Source: Anomaloglossus baeobatrachus
Taxonomy: Eukaryota > Chordata > Amphibia > Anura > Aromobatidae
Direction of reading: 5' to 3'
DNA: 64,000 bases
Assembly (NCBI RefSeq): GCF_048569485.1
Contig: NC_134353.1
Location: 530,937,008 to 531,001,007 of the forward strand
A model generated the notes under the pieces. That model saw only the letters and a list, made by a program, of their open reading frames with translations. It was not told the origin of the DNA and did not search any database. The position numbers and the translations under genes are program-made. Each line of letters starts with the position of its first letter. The first letter of the stretch is position 1. Below are positions 40,656 to 51,602 of this stretch, piece by piece.

Positions 40656-41724
40656 TGTAGCACCCCTGAATACAGGGTGCAGGGCCTACTCCCCCATGGT
40701 TCCAGGTACCCAGGAAGCTGGTGTCACTCCCATCTGCACAACAAAACCCAATCACCTCACATCAGTCACTGCCAGACACACCAGGGGGGTTGGACTAGCT
40801 GGAAAATGGGCCAGCCACTTGGGAACTGGGCAAACTGAAAGGGGAGAGGGAGAAGTGAGCTCCAGAGAGTGAGGAGCTGGGAGAATTAGCTCCTGGGGAG
40901 CTAAGAAAAACTGATTGAGTTGCAAGCAGTGATCCGGGTCCAGAGGAGTCGGGACCAGTTGCAGGGACATTGGACAGGGGTGTGATGGACGTAGTCTTGG
41001 AGGGACTGTCGGCACTAGAAGAGCCCAACAGAACTGACCGGTACCGAGCACGACGGGGTACCGATTCAACGTCCTGACAATTCACCTGAGAGGGAGAGGA
41101 TCTTCAAGGACTTCCCTAAACGCTCAGAGACTGAGGGCAACAGCACAACGAAGGAGCAGGGTTTTTCCAAACACAGAAACACACTGAGGTCCCAAGTGCC
41201 AGCCCTTAGGAGCACGGCTACACTACACATAGTGAGCAGTGCCCCCAACAGCTTCAAGCCACGGGGACCATCAACAGATAACAAATTGTGCACGGAGGCA
41301 GGCTCCGAATCACTAAGCGACACCCGTGGGACCGGGTACTTGGACGGGCTCCCGGCAGCTGTACTCAGACTTTGGTTTACCTACAGTGTGTGTGTCTCCT
41401 TTCTCCACCTCATCCGACACCACAACTACCTGCAGTGAGTACTCTGGTCCCTGCCCCCTGTTCTCCCAAATGTACCAACCCCCTGAGCCCGCGGTCTTCC
41501 ATACCTGTGGAGTGACTGACACCTTGCTGCTTCACACCATCTGCCCCGGTCCTCCCTCCAGTAGCGGTGGTACACCCATTACCGCAACCCGCAGGTGGAG
41601 TCGCAAACTTGAGCCCTGTAAATAACCCATTTTACGGATCAGAGTGTCCGCCAAGCCTTGTCCGGACCCCTCGAGCCATGACGATCCCGGATCCGAGCAG
41701 CCCGATTAACACCGGGGCGGCACA
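40656..41724. mobile_element. Probable solo LTR
   Basis: A 1069-base block starts TGTAGCACCCC and ends GGGGCGGCACA (imperfect inverted ends, TG...CA). It is flanked by CTAG on both sides (40652-40655, 41725-41728). It separates the Tc1 end from the resumption of L1 copy 2. No internal coding signature was found; short frames are GC-driven. A solo LTR of a Gypsy- or ERV-type element fits best; a DNA transposon with short ends is the alternative. Confidence 0.5.
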
Positions 41725-41728
41725 CTAG

Positions 41729-42345
41729 TATATTGCTCTGAGGAGAAACTTATACCTAAGTCACTTTCCCATTGCAGGATGAAGGGTGCGGGTAGCTGGT
41801 CTGGAGGTGAGATTAACAAAGCGTAGGACATAGAAAGTGTATGCCGCCTAGGTCCCGATGCCAGACACGTAGATTCACCAAGGGTCCTATTCGACAAGAA
41901 CTGCGTCCTAGGGTGGAGAGTGTTTAGAAAATGTTTCAGCTGGGTGTACTTCCAACTCCCTAGTGGGATTGGATCTGTAGCAGTGTTCAGATCGGCAAAT
42001 TAAGGCCAGTCCGTGTCTCCATCCCAGCCAGTCACTCTGTCAAAACCCGCCCTACTCCATGCCCTAAAAACGGGGTCAGTAGAGATCGGGCTAAAACCCG
42101 GGTGGCTAATAAATGGAGTAAGGTTAGAAAGCGGAGGAATCGCCACCCCACACACTAAAGGATCCAGACAAATTTTTAGTGTGTGCCCAATCATAGGATG
42201 TATTTTCAGAGTATTAGCGGTGGCCGAAGCGGCCCAAGGGAGGGTGCACAAATTTGAAAAACTGTGTTCTATCTGGACCCAGGTCTTTTTGCATTTGTTT
42301 CTACAGCAGTCAACAATCCATGACAAGTCGCATGCAATGTGGTAA
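41729..42345 (-). pseudogene. L1 copy 2 (outer): ORF2 segment, 5' truncated
   Basis: Minus-strand text resembles the ORF2 C-terminal third (LPWAASATANTLKIHPM to VFRAWSRAGFDRVTGW, then LQWESDLGISFSSEQYTS). It leads directly into the piece that ends at 25811. The frame is broken. The LINE stops at about 42345, so this copy is 5'-truncated. Confidence 0.7.
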
Positions 42346-42739
42346 AGCTTAAAGAAGTTGTCCAGTTACCAAAACTGATTTTTTTTTCTCTCATAAATCT
42401 TGCTAATATGTGCCTCTCCACACATCTATTATGTTATTTCAGCAATATTACCTTTTATCGTGCTCTAGCAGCACATCCTCATTTCTGGCTCCAGCTCTGA
42501 TCTCTCCTGACTTCCTGGGTTCAGTTCCTACAACTCCCATAATTCTTAGGACTGTATCTAACACACCCACTCAGCTCTCCACCCAAAGACTCCTCCCTGC
42601 CGTCTTCCCTGTGTGGAAGCACTGAGAGAAATCACAACAGAGACAGCAGAAGCTCCCAGCACAACCAGGGGAAGAAAGCGTCTATCTTCTGCTTGTTCTA
42701 TACAGTTTATAGTGTGTGCGTGCGTAAATTATGATTAGC
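42346..42739. other. Unassigned repeat-like stretch
   Basis: No gene was found. The opening (GTTGTCCAGTTACCAAAACT followed by a T run) looks like a repeat end, but no partner was found in the window. Confidence 0.35.
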
Positions 42740-43210
42740 TGCTTTCACACATCACTTTTTTGGCATCATGCACAATCCGGTGTAAAAACTGATGCAATGG
42801 ATCAGGCGAAAAAACGGATTAGTTGCATCAGTTTTTTCCATCAGTTCCTTCAGTTTTTGGACGGATCCGTTGTGCTACTGAGCATGCTCAGTAGAAAAAA
42901 AACGGAATCAGTCGCTGTAATGCATTGTATGGTGCATTACGACGGATTCGGCGCCCATAGGCTTTCATTGTACATGACGCCGGATCCGGCGTGGTCCGTT
43001 TTGTTGCTACTGCCAAAAAACATTGCATGCTGCGCCCGTTCCGGCAGCTGGACACATAAATTTCGCCGGATCTGTGCTCGACGAATGCAACACAAGGGCA
43101 TCAGGCACAATCCGGCGCTAATACGATTCAATGAGGAAAAAAAAACGGATCCGGCTTTATACGTTTTTCGCCGGATTGTGCCTGATGGCAAAAAACTGCT
43201 ACTGGCTGCT
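42740..43210. mobile_element. MITE-like imperfect palindrome
   Basis: GGCATCATGCACAATCCGG at about 42762 is mirrored by CCGGATTGTGCCTGATGGC at about 43173. Further inverted GGATCCGG and CCGGATCC boxes lie between them. It is a non-autonomous DNA transposon by structure; the superfamily is not determined. Confidence 0.5.
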
Positions 43211-43689
43211 AACCTCCTCTGCTTGGTGTTACTTTCACTGGCAATGGAAAATCCAGGGAAGACCTTTTTTTTTTAAAGTTTTTTTGCCTAAAAACTAAAA
43301 AAAAAATGACGTGGGCTTCGCCATATTTTTTATATGCTTGCCAGGTACAGCAAGCAGGTACTTACCGCCCCCAACCCCCAGCTGCCTATTTGTATTTTAC
43401 CCGGCTGGGAACCAAAAATATAGGGAAGACCTTTTTTAAATGAAATTGCTGATTCAACATGGGCCAGGTATTCGGCTGCATGGTTAGAATGGCAAATTTT
43501 TTGTGCTTTTCTAAAAGTGGATTGTTTTCAGAGATATGTGGGTTTAGCGCATGATGTTTTGAAATTTTTGATGAGAAAAAATTTAGCTGTATGGTCAGTT
43601 TCTAATATTTTTTAAGGTGTGTCCTTTTTCTTGAGATTGCATGGTCTGTTGTCATTCAAAATGTTTTTTTTTTCCCAGTTCAATAGGCA

Positions 43690-44310
43690 TTGAAAGGTCA
43701 TAAGAAAAGGATGTGGAAGCCAGATAATCGTAGACCTATTTCTCTTAAGTTGTTGGTCTCATTTAGGAATGTGTTGCCATATATTTGCTTTAATGATTTT
43801 GAGTCAATGGTGTTTAGGGTGGCTTTTGTTTTGGCATATTTTGGAGATTTTAGTATTAGTGAGTTAGTTTCCGTTAGTAGGAGTAGGTTGTCAGGATTAA
43901 TGTTTTTAGATGTTTTGGTTACTGATAAATTGTTGAGGATTTTTATCAGTAGGTCAAAATCAGATCAGGAGGGTCTAGGATCAAACATTAGGTTATTTCG
44001 GATAAGGAATTCAGTTATTTGCCCTGTCTCCAATGTTAACAATTGGCTTCAAATTAGACCTCCATTTGATTGGGGGTTTCTTATCCATATGGATGGGAGT
44101 CCAGTGACAGTTTTTCAGTTTAATTCAGTTTTTAAAAAATGCTTGGTTAAACTGAATTTAGAGCATCTTAGATTGTCTTCCCATTTTTTTCATATTGGGG
44201 CAGCTACAGAAGCAGCCAGAAGGGGTTTACTGGCTAGTAAAATTATGGGGATTGGGAGATGGGAATCAGAGCATTATAAAATCTATGTTCGTCCAAGGTT
44301 GTTGGTATAA
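43690..44310 (+). pseudogene. Tyrosine recombinase remnant of the Ngaro-like element
   Basis: The C-terminal catalytic domain of a tyrosine recombinase. HIGAATEAARRGLLASKIM, then GRWESEHYKIYVRP, gives the H-x-x-R-like box region and the final tyrosine, in the pattern common to amphibian and fish Ngaro/DIRS recombinases. The N-terminal part lies upstream in decayed form. This enzyme class inserts circular cDNA without target duplication. Confidence 0.75.
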
Positions 44311-44339
44311 ATTTTCCTTTATTTCTTTTTGTTTCAGGT

Positions 44340-44890
44340 CCCATTGTCATATGGGTAGTGGGACACTCTTACATATTTTGGGCCAAGTGAAGAGCGTCAG
44401 GAAGGTGTGAAATTAGCTGTTAATATGGATCATTTTAACATTTTGTGGTAGTGTTAGGGATATGAGATGGGACGGACTGATGAAGGAGATAAGCTGTTTA
44501 AAAACATTGTGGCCTTCTCCGAATTTGATCATTTTGCATTTGGGTGGGAATGATATTGGGAAAGTAAAGCTCTTGATTTAATTGCTGCCATGCAAATGGA
44601 TCTTTCAATCATTAGGTCCTGGTTTCCTGATGCGGGTTTGATCTTTTCCGAAGTCGTTCACTCTTTACAGTAGAATTGTGACAGGCTGAGGTTCCAGGAG
44701 CGAATTCAAAAAAGGATAAACGACGCTATGGAAAGATTTTTACCAATTATAAATGGGTTAACTTACAGGTATTTTGATCTGGAAGGATTTGTGAGCGGCA
44801 TTTACAGGGACGATTTAGTCAATCTGTCAGACGTGGGATTGGACATCTTCAATTTGGGGCTCCAAAATTGTGTTGAGAAATGGCTGTGAT
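44340..44890 (+). pseudogene. SGNH-hydrolase-like remnant
   Basis: The stretch opens with PIVIWVVGHSYIFWA, the first block of the SGNH/GDSL-like domain carried by Ngaro elements, and near its end has a DVGLDIFNLGLQ-type segment matching the last block. It is heavily decayed. Its role in these elements is unknown. Confidence 0.55.
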
Positions 44891-45580
44891 ATTTGTTAGT
44901 GGGGGTGGGCCAAGGCCTGTTGGTCCTTGGCGTGTGGGTAAAGTCACCAGTTTTACTGGCGGACTGGTATCTATGGAATGTAATGGAGAAATTTAAATTA
45001 AAAAAATATTGATTATATTGAATAATTTATGTAACCCTTAATAAATGTCATGGCTATTTAATGCCATTTATTTTATTTAAGTGTGGTGTCTTTTATTTCA
45101 TAGGTAGGCCTTGTGTTGGCATGTACAGAGCACGGTATCTTGTATGCCGTAGCGACCGCATGATAACACAGGCTTCACTATTCAGTTGTATTTTTGGTGG
45201 TCATTTTGTCTGTGTGAGGAAAGGGTTAACAAAATTCTAGTCAGTAGCTCTGTGGTGTTCTGGTCCTGACTGGTTTATTCCGGTTTTTGCACTCCCATTT
45301 TTTCTGCCAGCTGATTGGATCAGCTGGTAAAAAATGCAAGAAGTTTAAGTATAAAAGTAGCGGCTTTCCATCAGCTGGCTGTCAGAATATTTGAAGAGCA
45401 AGAAGAACACCTACCCTCTCTCCCTGGAGAAAGACTGCTTTCGTCGTGAGGTTTGTTAGAGGGAAAGTCGCCAGTTTTACTGGTGGACTGGTTTGTTATG
45501 GACTTCTCTTATTAAAATATTGGGTAAAGTTACCAGTTTTACTGGCGGACTGCTTTTTATGGAATGTTATGGAGGAATTA

Positions 45581-48500
45581 TTCTTACCGTTAATTCGGTT
45601 TCTAGGAACCTTCCACGACAGCATAGGAGGTTGCCTCTCCATGCTCTAAAAGGGACAGGAAGTACAAGATAGGTTAAAAGGACCCACCCACCTCTCATTA
45701 GCCAGTGTCTTACAAAGATCCAGAGCACATGAGAAGTATTAAAACACATTCCAGGAATATTGAGGAACAGGGAGGGAATGAAGTGCTGTTGTGGAAGGTT
45801 CCTAGAAACCGAATTAACGGTAAAAATAATTTGTATTTCTCTAGTCCCTTTCACAACAGGATAGAAGAAATACCAACGAATTGATACCTAGAGGGGACCA
45901 CAGCCTGCAGAACTTTCCTGCCAAAAGCCAAATCCCTGTTGGAATTCAGGTCCAGACGATAATGCTTCGTGAAAGTATGTAGCGAAGACCATGTAGCTGT
46001 CTTGCAGATCTGCTCGGGAGAAGCCCTTGCCCATTGAGCCCAGGAGACAGAGGTAGATCTGGTGGAATGCGCAGTAAATCCAGTTGGTGGTGACAGATGC
46101 TGGTTGAGGGTTAAGGTAGGCTTCTTTAATGGCTCACATGATCCAGTTAGCTATAGTGCTTTTAGCCACCTTTTTGCCCTTATTCCGACCGAAGGGTTGG
46201 ATGAAGAGGTTATGATCAATACACCAAGGCACCATCAGTTTAGATAGTGTAACACCATCCTGCGAACATCCAGAGAATGGAAGACTTCCTCCCCTGGAGT
46301 TTGAGGAAGGAAGGAAGGAAGAACGATGGATTGGGAGCGATGGAAATCCAAAACTACCTTGGGAAGGAAGAAAGGGTCCAGTCGAAAGACAATGCTGTCT
46401 TCTCTGATGGTCAAATATGGTTCCCGGATGGATAATGCTGGAAGCTCCCCAACTCTCCAAGCAGAAGTAATTGCAAAATGAAATGCAGCCTTGTGAGAAA
46501 GAGAGAGTATACTACAGGATGACAGAGGTTCATAAGGAGCCCGAGAAAGTCCAGTAAGGACCACATTAAAGTCCCAGGAAGGTGCGAGAACCCTCTGTCG
46601 AGGACAAATCCTGCTAGCAGACACCATAAAGTGAGAATCCAGCGATGACTTGCCAGATCCGTATTGAGGACAGAACTGAGGGCTGAAACTTGCACCTTCA
46701 ATGTGCTGGGTTTAAGGCCCAAGTCCAATCCATTCTGGAGGAAGTCTAGAATTTGCGCTATGTTAGGAAGGAGTAAGTCAGAAGGATGAGCACCACACCA
46801 GGAGGAGACTCTTATCCAGATTTATTGTAAATACTGTTAGTAACAGGTTTACGTTTTCTTGCAGAGTAGCCACGACCTTATCAGAAAGGCCCTGGGCCCT
46901 TAGCACCTGGGCCTCAGAAGCCAAGCAGCCAACTTGAGCTTGTGAGGATCCGGGTGGAATAGCGGACCCTGGGATAGCAAGCTAGGGTCTGGACTCAGGA
47001 GGATCGGGCCATCAACTTTGAGAGCCATGATCAAGCCGTACCAACTCTTCTTCAGCCAGAGAGGAGCTACTAGGATACTTGGGACTCCATCCTCCCTGAT
47101 CTTTCGCAGGGCTCTTGACAGAAGAGGGATAGGTGGGACGGCATAAGCGAGACGAAAGGACCAGATGTGGCAGAAGGCGTCCACCTCCACCACGTTGTCC
47201 CATGGATTCAGGGAGAAAAATGTTGCGACCTTTCTATTTCCCTCTGACGCAAACAGGTCGATCTCCGGAATACCCAACCTTGCCACCAGAGAGCAGAACT
47301 CTGCTTGATCCAGGCTCCACTCCCTTGTGTGAACATACTGACGACTTAGAATGTCTGTCTGAAGGTTCAAGGACCCCTTTAGGTGGACCGCAGAGAGGGA
47401 CAGCAGGAACTTCTCTGCCCAGAGGAAAATCCAGGACAATAACCTCAGGGCGCCGGATCTTGTACTGCCCTGATGGTGGAGATGCGCCGCCGTGGTGACA
47501 TTGTCCGAATAGACCAAAACGTCAGAGACCTTGAGATCTTGAGCTGACAGGAGGGCTTCCCAGACCGCCCTCAGTTCCCGGTAGTTGGAGGACTGGAAGT
47601 TGACGTAATGACACCAGACTCTTTGAAATGGGGTGTTGGCAACCATAGCCCCTCACCCCCGCTGGCTGGCATCTGTTGTCAGAGTAAAGAGAGGCGTCTG
47701 TGTCCATGCAACCCCAACTAGCAGGTTGCTGGGCTTCTACCACCAGAGAAGAGACGAGGTGACACTCCCCGACAGCCGACATCTTTTGTTCAGGGAGGAA
47801 GGGAGTCTGTCCCAATGTGACAGGATATGATCCTGAAGACAACGAGAGTGGGCCTGGGTCCACATGACAGATGGAATGCAGAATATCATTGATCTCAGAG
47901 CCGACATAGGTGATCAAACAGTGGAAGATTCTTGCTGATGAAGAGCCGATATTTTGGATAGAAGGGTCAACCTGTGGTCCTCTGGGAAAAAGGATGCCCG
48001 CCTGTCGGAGTCTAACAGCACCCTGAGAAATCGTTGTGTGGGGGAGGGCTGTAGCTGAGACTTCTTGAAATTGGGGATCCAGCCCAAAGACTTTTCCACA
48101 TGGCTCCTGAGGGTGTGGGTGGAGGGAGCAATGAGAAGGAGGTCATCCAGATATGGCACCAGACAGATACCCTGAACCCTTAGGAAGGCAACTATTTCGG
48201 CCATGATCTTTGAGAACACCCATGGGGTTGAGTAGATCCTGAAGGGGAGCACATTGAACTGGAAGTGAAGGACTTCCCCCTTCTGCAAAATTGCAAATTT
48301 GAGGTACTTCCTGTGCTGAGGATGAATGGGCACATGTAAGTAGGCGTCCTTCAAGCCGATTGTAGCCATCTGGTGATGTCGCGCTATCAATGGAATTGCC
48401 GATTTTACAGACTCCATCTTGAAACGACAGTATCAAACCCGTTGGTTGAGACATTTCAGGTTGATGATAATACGGAAGTCTCCAGACGGCTTCCTGACGA

Positions 48501-51110
48501 GGAAGAGGTGCGAGTAGTGGCCCACACCTACCTCCTGACTTGGAACCGGGGAGATGACTTTGGAATTAATTAACTCCTGTAATTTTGAATACAGGAGATC
48601 CTGGGAACCCTGTGATGACAGGGCAGTGACTCGGAGACCTGGTGGAGGGGGAGAGAGGAATTCTACCAGAAGACCTTCTGAAATGACTTTCAGTACCCAC
48701 TGGCAGTTGGTGATGGTCCGCTATTGGGGAAGAAAATCCGATAGATGCCCCCCCCACCAGAACCGAGTCACGGTTTGTCATGCTGCTGCTGGGAAGGGAT
48801 GAGGATATTCTTTCCTCTACGCTTGGGGTAGCTGCACCGACTAGACTTCCCATTCCCCTTGAGCTGGAAGGTCTGAGGCACCGAGGGACGAAAGGGCCAT
48901 TTGCTGGGGGGTTTCTGCTCCAGAGGGGCCTTCCGATCAGTCGAATTATCCAGACTGTCATCTAGCGCTGGCCCAAACACCAAGTTCACTTTAAAGGGAA
49001 GAGAGCAGAGTCTCATTTTGCAAGTGGAGTCTCCTATACACGCCTTCAGCCACAAGGCACGTCTGGCAGAGCTGGACAACACCGAGGTCCTGGCCGCCAG
49101 GCGGACTGACTCCACAGACGTGTCTGCCAGGAAACTGGTAGCCTTCCTGAGAAAGGAAAGTGAATCCAGCAGATCATCCCTAGTGGTCACCTTGGAAATA
49201 TGTGCTTCTAACTGGTCAAGCCACTTGAGAAGGGACCTAGAGACACAAGTGGAGGCAATATTTGCCTGAATGGTGGAAGAGGATGCCTCCCAAGATTTTT
49301 TTATAAGGCTCTCGATCTTGCGGTCCATCTGGTCCCTGAGCTGGAAAGTATCCCCAAAGGGGAGTGCCGTCTTCTTAGCCACACGTGCTACCTGCACATC
49401 CCCCCTTGGGACTTTCCAGTGAGTCTTATTGTTCTCTAGGGGAAACCTGTGGCTGAGGTTGCTCCTGAACCGTTTCTCAGGAAATTCCTATTCCTGAGAA
49501 ATTAGGCTCAAAATGTTAGCGTGGACCGGAAACCCAACTTGTTTTGTCATTTTCAGGCTGGCGAACATTTCATCCTGAACCGAATGAAGGGAGTGGGACT
49601 GCTCCTCTTCCAAGCTCATAGTGCTCCAAACTGCCCCAATGAGATCTCCCAAATCATCAGAGGAGAATAGGAAAGATCGCTCAGATCTCCCAGAGGGCAA
49701 GGCCTTATCAGGTCCATCAGAAACTGAATCAAGGGCCTCCTCCTGATCAGACAAGGCTGTTTGGATCAGCAGTAGGGATCGAGGCTAGTGCGGCTTCTAT
49801 TTCCTGCTTCATCATGGACCCTAACTCATCTACCAGAGAAGGCTGTTCAGCTCTAATAATCTGGTCCGTCCACTGCTGGCAGAGCTTCTTATCCCAATTT
49901 GAAGGGAGTTTCTTTGCGCAGACTGAGCATTTTTTTAATTTTCTCAGACTTCCTAGGGGCAGGCTTGTCTTTCTAAGGGAAAACAGATAAGGAAGCAGTC
50001 AGTAAAAGCCTGCATCCAGGCAGGAGGGACCCCTCCCCTTCAAACTTACTATGGCAGGGGGAGCACTGGGTTCTGTAGATGCAGGGAAATGCATGTCAGC
50101 CAGACCAACCGCAGTTCAGATGCCTTCAGGGCAGCTTTTTATGTAGAAAAACCTGCCCCCCCAGTGATCGTCACATATTCCCCGCCTCCTGCCACAGTCC
50201 CGGACAGGCCGCCATTATCATTGGTGTGTCCAATACGCCATCCATGTCAGCCGGAAGTGCCCCAGCCGGGGAAGCGTGTGACCAGGAAGTCTCATTCCCC
50301 GGCAACACTTCCAGGCCATGCAGGATAGTGCGCATACAGGAGGCGGCCGGTGAGCCCACATCGCCACAGAGGGGATCTGGAAGGCTGGAGCGGCGATCCC
50401 CCACCAAGGTGAGGGAAGCAGCAGGAGGAGGAGTAGAGAGCCCGATAACAATGCCCAGCTGTAAGGTAAAAAAAAAATATATGCTCCAGTTCGTCGGCCA
50501 CTACACCATAGGAAAAAGAAAAAAACCTCTCCATGCCCCATGGGGACAGGAAAGACACTGGATAATGGGAGGTGGGAGGGTTCTTTTAACCTCTCTTGTA
50601 CTTCCTGTCCCTATTAGGCCCTGTGCGCACATTGCGTTTTTACCCGTGGGTTTTTTGCGTTTTTGCCGCAGAAATTTCTTGAGAAAATGTTTGTAACCTT
50701 TCTGCAGACATTCCCCAAAAAAACCTATGGAAAAAAAAATAGCTGTGCACGGACTGCATTTTTTTTTTCTCAAGAACATTCTTTCTGCAGAATTTCTTGA
50801 GAAAATGAAATGTTACTTTTTTTTCTGGAGGTACCTGTGTTTTTTCAATAGATAATGGTAAAAAAAACACAGGTACCAACCTGCGGAAAAAAACCACAGG
50901 GACCAACCTGCGGAAAAAAACCGCAACAAAATCGTGTAAAATATGCGGTAAAAACGCATGCGTTATTGGTGCGTATTTTTTTAACGCAAGTGTGCTAATA
51001 TTTCAGACTCTGAACAAATTTCTTGAGAAAAATCCTTTTTCTAGTGCGCACAGGGCCTTAGGGCGTGGAAAGGCAACCTCCTATGATGTTGTGAAAGGGA
51101 CTAGAGAATA
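45581..51110 (-). mobile_element. DIRS-like retroelement 1 (minus strand), broken
   Basis: Inverted terminal repeats lie at about 45597-45720 and about 50510-51100, sharing CTTCCTGTCCC and GAGAGGCAACCTCCTATG, with no target duplication. Inside, on the minus strand, are gag-like text (48.8-49.75 kb), reverse transcriptase with YLDDLLLIAPS (47.9-48.45 kb), RNase H with VLVYSDNVTTAAHLHHQGS (46.9-47.65 kb) and tyrosine recombinase with TSAWRVGELPALS (46.2-46.7 kb). A second copy of the end at 45785-45860 fits the internal complementary region of DIRS. It is a fossil with several breaks. It sits in a Ngaro repeat and is itself interrupted by a MITE. Confidence 0.85.
50617..51057. mobile_element. 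Harbinger-type MITE
   Basis: A 441-base element with inverted ends GGCCCTGTGCGCAC / GTGCGCACAGGGCC, flanked by the 3-bp duplication TTA (50614-50616 and 51058-51060), the signature of PIF/Harbinger. The interior is A/T-run-rich with repeated TTTCTTGAGAAAA and AAAAAAACCGCA motifs and has no transposase. It interrupts the DIRS terminal repeat. Confidence 0.85.
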
Positions 51111-51280
51111 TATTGGTTTATTTATTGATTAATTAATTTATGTAACCCTTAATAAATGTCATTTAATGTCATTTATTTTATTCAAGTATGGTGTCTTATT
51201 TCATAAGTAGGCCTTGTGCTGTCATGCAAGTTTGTGCGTGTTGTGTAAATTTCTTTCAAGGTTTGGTTTGAGACAATAAA
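51111..51280 (+). mobile_element. Ngaro-like element, right terminal module
   Basis: AATTTATGTAACCCTTAATA, then AATGTCATTT...GTATGGTGTCTTATTTCATA, repeats the module at about 45000-45110, so it is the continuation of the Ngaro repeat beyond the inserted DIRS. Confidence 0.65.
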
Positions 51281-51602
51281 CTGTGGAAAAAAGAAGCGCA
51301 ATAGGGTCCTACCCAAGCAGCAATGGGAGAGAGAGAGATAAGGTACTACTCACCCATAGGGGTTGTGACAGTCACAACCCCTATAACAGCACGCATGTAG
51401 ATAATTCCAAAGCCACGGCAGCGGTCCCTCGGTTGGCAGATAACAGAGAATAGTAGAATGAGGGTTTCCAGGCCGCGCCAATGACAAGCCGATATTAAGA
51501 TGTTAGATTAATGTTGCTTTTATTCCAATATACAGGTCTACGCGTTTCGGAAGGCACCCCTTCCTTCTTCAGGACCAAATGGCAAGAAAACATCAAATCA
51601 CT
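51281..51602 (-). mobile_element. Penelope-like terminal fragment (minus)
   Basis: This is the reverse complement of the terminal module at 24460-24770, including GTTGTGACAGTCACAAC, TTGGCAGATAACAGAGAA and a hammerhead motif. It ends at AACATCAAATCA, as the palindromic copy at 15.8 kb does. It codes for nothing. Confidence 0.75.
51535..51576 (-). ncRNA. Hammerhead ribozyme motif, best-formed PLE copy
   Basis: On the minus strand: GGTC, CTGAAGA, a perfect stem II (GGAAGG / CCTTCC with a 4-base loop), GAAA, the palindromic stem III ACGCGT, A at the cleavage position, then GACC closing stem I. All conserved core positions are present, and this is the cleanest of the six motifs. Confidence 0.82.

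Larger units (their letters stand above)
43440..45580 (+). mobile_element. Ngaro-like tyrosine-recombinase retroelement, broken, left part
   Basis: It carries a tyrosine-recombinase remnant (43690-44310), an SGNH-hydrolase-like remnant after it (44340-44890), then repeated terminal modules. GTAAAGTCACCAGTTTTACTGG and close variants recur at about 44940, 45465 and 45530, the split direct repeats expected of Ngaro elements. The terminal module resumes at 51111, after an inserted DIRS. No reverse transcriptase was found. It is a fossil with several breaks. Confidence 0.65.

Noticed and set aside
40656-41724. DNA transposon instead of solo LTR
   Set aside because: TG...CA ends and a 4-bp duplication favour an LTR, but the imperfect inverted ends leave this open; kept only at moderate confidence.
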